Part shown: positions 32,212 to 32,484 of the stretch, piece after piece
Numbering within the stretch: position 1 is the first letter of the stretch
How the letters are laid out: each line of letters starts with the position of its first letter
Origin: Thermodesulfobacteriaceae bacterium
GTDB taxonomy: Bacteria; Desulfobacterota; Thermodesulfobacteria; Thermodesulfobacteriales; Thermodesulfatatoraceae
Direction: 5' to 3'
DNA length: 32,484 nt
Assembly (NCBI GenBank): GCA_015494065.1
Contig: WGCA01000011.1
Span: 1-32,484, forward strand
Program-made: the position numbers and the translations under genes
The notes under the pieces: generated by a model
The model's input: the letters and a program-made list of their open reading frames with translations, nothing else
Told to the model about the DNA's origin: nothing
Databases searched by the model: none

Positions 32212-32484
32212 AGCGTTTTTACGCGACCAGAGGCTTAAGGTCTTTGCCAGGGTTCATCCCCTTGAGTTTTTAAGACCGGTGCTCAAACGTCTTGGTTTCG
32301 TTACCGCAGAGGAGCTCAAAAAACTTCCTCCTGGGAAGGAGGCCAAAGTTTCCGGCCTGGTAATACTGGTTCACACCCCGCCTGTGCGCTCCGGCAAACG
32401 TATCATGTTCGTGACCCTTGAGGACGAAACGGGGTTAATCGATACGGTGATCCTTCCCGAGGTCCAGAAGGACTGCGGCAAGGC
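32189..32484 (+). pseudogene. dnaE2: C-terminal OB-domain part of the DnaE2-like polymerase in the +1 frame, runs off the window
   Basis: In the +1 frame relative to the upstream polymerase the sequence reads LRKERLLEAFLRDQRLKVF, then HPLEFLRPVLKRLGF, and then an OB fold (KVSGLVILVHTPPV, FVTLEDETGLIDTVILPE). That last motif is the usual DnaE/DnaE2 C-terminal OB domain, so this is the same gene continued. Removing one C from the run at 32184-32188 joins the frames without loss (AGLPLRKERLLEAF). It could be a sequencing or assembly error, a true mutation or a programmed shift. A TTG at 32204 behind GAGGAAAG could start a separate protein. The frame is open to the right edge. Confidence 0.8.

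Overview
The window looks like a chromosomal segment of a thermophilic Gram-negative bacterium. It has a complete outer-membrane-spanning RND/TolC efflux set, lipoproteins, an Fe-S (type 4) uracil-DNA glycosylase, an archaeal-type RNA ligase (Rnl3), proteins rich in Lys/Glu/Arg, and dense packing with many 1-16 bp overlaps between genes. A member of the Thermodesulfobacteria or a relative is my best guess. This is inference from gene content; no rRNA gene is present to confirm it.

Layout. (1) 1-7606, minus strand: a tolC-type / adaptor / RND pump operon that continues into a type-4 uracil-DNA glycosylase and an NfeD-type membrane protease, which runs off the left edge. (2) 7705-8421, minus: a protein with the Tpt1/KptA (RNA 2'-phosphotransferase) fold but with its catalytic signature residues replaced. 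(3) 8639-11547, plus: housekeeping sigma factor rpoD with a strong terminator, then FtsB/DivIC-like, efp and two small coupled genes of unknown role. (4) 11544-12899, minus: endonuclease III and an unrecognised gene. (5) 12900-13250: a highly palindromic dispersed repeat and a promoter, then smc (plus) facing a small lipoprotein gene (minus). (6) 17076-20750, minus: ManC-type bifunctional enzyme, a phosphofructokinase and a TIGR01777-type NAD(P)-binding protein. (7) 20751-21142: two more degenerate copies or pieces of the dispersed repeat, then an SO_0444/ArsP-type permease (plus). (8) 22201-26324, minus: dppD, dppF, rtcA and an Rnl3-type RNA ligase, with the first three genes overlapping and the ligase 23 bp behind rtcA. 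(9) 26411-28017, plus: rhomboid protease and an SDH-type Clp-fold membrane protease, ending in a bidirectional terminator shared with slyD (minus). (10) 28761-32484, plus: tRNA-Leu(UAG), then lexA behind two Gram-positive-type LexA boxes, then a DnaE2/ImuC-like polymerase whose reading frame is broken at a run of five C near the right edge.

Two themes stand out. The first is RNA end processing. RtcA makes 2',3'-cyclic phosphate ends, and the Rnl3 ligase joins or circularises RNA; both sit behind two peptide-type ABC ATPases that lack their permeases here. A degenerate Tpt1 homologue lies elsewhere in the window. The second is DNA damage response: lexA with two operators leads directly into an error-prone-type DnaE, and udg and nth lie in other operons of the window. 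The known repeat family around GTCATTGCGA occurs here with compensatory stem changes between copies. The nfeD gene seems to start at a non-canonical AUC codon behind an ideal Shine-Dalgarno sequence.
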